Position numbers and translations under genes: made by a program
Shown here: positions 6,254 through 6,778 of the stretch, in pieces
How the letters are laid out: each line of letters starts with the position of its first letter
Numbering within the stretch: position 1 is the first letter of the stretch
Notes under the pieces: model-generated
What the model was told of the DNA's origin: nothing
The model's input: the letters and a program-made list of their open reading frames with translations, nothing else
Databases searched by the model: none
From: Betaproteobacteria bacterium
GTDB lineage: Bacteria > Pseudomonadota > Gammaproteobacteria > Burkholderiales > SG8-41
NCBI GenBank assembly: GCA_021414185.1
Contig: JAIOOZ010000541.1
Location: 1 to 6,778, forward strand
Direction of reading: 5' to 3'
DNA: 6,778 nucleotides

Positions 6254-6778
6254 ATGTTTTATCGCGAAGTCGGTGAGTTCAAAGGCACGTACGCTGCCGA
6301 CCAGGTGGTGTTCCCGATTCGCCAGGACCGCTATTTCGTGTGGGCGGTGGTGGCGTTCGCGTTCTTCGGCGTACCGTTTCTCGCGAATCCGTACTGGTTC
6401 AGCGCGATCCTGATCCCATTCCTGATCCTCTCGCTCGCAGCCCTGGGGTTGAACCTGCTGGTCGGTTACTGCGGCCAGATTTCGCTGGGCACCGGCGGCT
6501 TCATGGCGGTCGGCGCGTATGCCGCCTACAACCTGACGTTGCGCGTTCCCGATCTGAACCCGCTCGTTGCCTTCCTGTTCGCCGGCGGCATAACCACCAT
6601 CGTCGGCATCGTGTTTGGCATTCCGAGCCTGCGCATCAAGGGCTTTTATCTCGCGGTGGCAACGCTCGCGGCGCAGTTTTTTCTCGACTGGGTGTTCAGC
6701 CGCATCCAGTGGTTCACGAACTACACGCCGTCGGGTTCGCTCAACTCACCGCCCATCACGTTTTTCGATTTCACCTTC
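6254..6778 (+). CDS. livM: LivM-type ABC transporter permease, 3'-truncated by window edge
   Basis: This is the second membrane subunit of the same importer. The frame opens at the ATG six bases after the livH stop and stays open for 175 codons to the window edge. About half of a usual LivM protein is visible. A polar N-terminus of about 27 residues (MFYREVGEFKGTY...) is followed by membrane segments near 28-44 and 50-70. Then comes the LivM signature GLNLLVGYCGQISLGTGGF with VGAYAAY (65-92), a segment near 104-123, and PSLRIKGFYLAVATLA (124-139). Thr80 and Gly81 stand where many LivM proteins have His-Ala (SLGHA). No Shine-Dalgarno is visible before the ATG, so coupling to livH is likely. 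The missing operon partners (the LivF ATPase and a periplasmic binding protein) are expected further on. Confidence 0.92.
   Translation, partial: MFYREVGEFKGTYAADQVVFPIRQDRYFVWAVVAFAFFGVPFLANPYWFSAILIPFLILSLAALGLNLLVGYCGQISLGTGGFMAVGAYAAYNLTLRVPDLNPLVAFLFAGGITTIVGIVFGIPSLRIKGFYLAVATLAAQFFLDWVFSRIQWFTNYTPSGSLNSPPITFFDFTF

Noticed and set aside
5272..6276. 334-codon plus-strand ORF overlapping livH in another frame
   Set aside because: It is highly Arg/Ala-rich with no hydrophobic pattern, whereas the livH frame shows clear membrane segments and family motifs.

Overview
The window is GC-rich with dense, almost entirely plus-strand coding. It most resembles a betaproteobacterium (Burkholderiales, Rhodocyclaceae or Nitrosomonadales-like). 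That placement is inferred from the IcmF type, the ligase plus Liv-transporter arrangement and the codon use, not from a marker gene.

Layout: (1) 2-2356, the C-terminal 784 codons of icmF, the fused coenzyme B12-dependent isobutyryl-CoA mutase with its own G-protein chaperone domain. The gene is cut by the left edge, so the B12-binding domain and the Walker A loop are outside. (2) 2357-2456, a 100-base gap with mutually exclusive hairpins, a weak promoter-like pair and a strong Shine-Dalgarno. (3) 2457-4415, an ATP/AMP-dependent acyl-CoA synthetase of the large FadD15/ACSBG-like type. (4) 4429-5217, a LivG-type ABC ATPase. (5) 5218-5350, a 133-base gap built of 7-nt purine and pyrimidine repeats that form a long imperfect inverted repeat. 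It also contains a 21-codon ORF whose stop overlaps the next start. (6) 5351-6247, a LivH-type permease. (7) 6254-6778, the first 175 codons of a LivM-type permease, cut by the right edge.

The ligase and the three transporter genes look like one operon (gaps of 13, 133 and 6 bases). LivG, LivH and LivM are the parts of a branched-chain-amino-acid-type (HAAT) ABC importer. The second ATPase and the periplasmic binding protein are not in the window and would be expected downstream. A CoA ligase at the head of such a cassette suggests that the imported substrate is a carboxylic acid that is activated to its CoA thioester on entry. IcmF, just upstream on the same strand, interconverts isobutyryl-CoA and n-butyryl-CoA, and in known examples isovaleryl-CoA and pivalyl-CoA. 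The region could therefore serve uptake, activation and carbon-skeleton rearrangement of branched acids, but co-function of icmF with the downstream operon is only inferred.

I found no RNA gene, mobile element, CRISPR array or clearly novel gene family. The most unusual DNA is the livG-livH gap.
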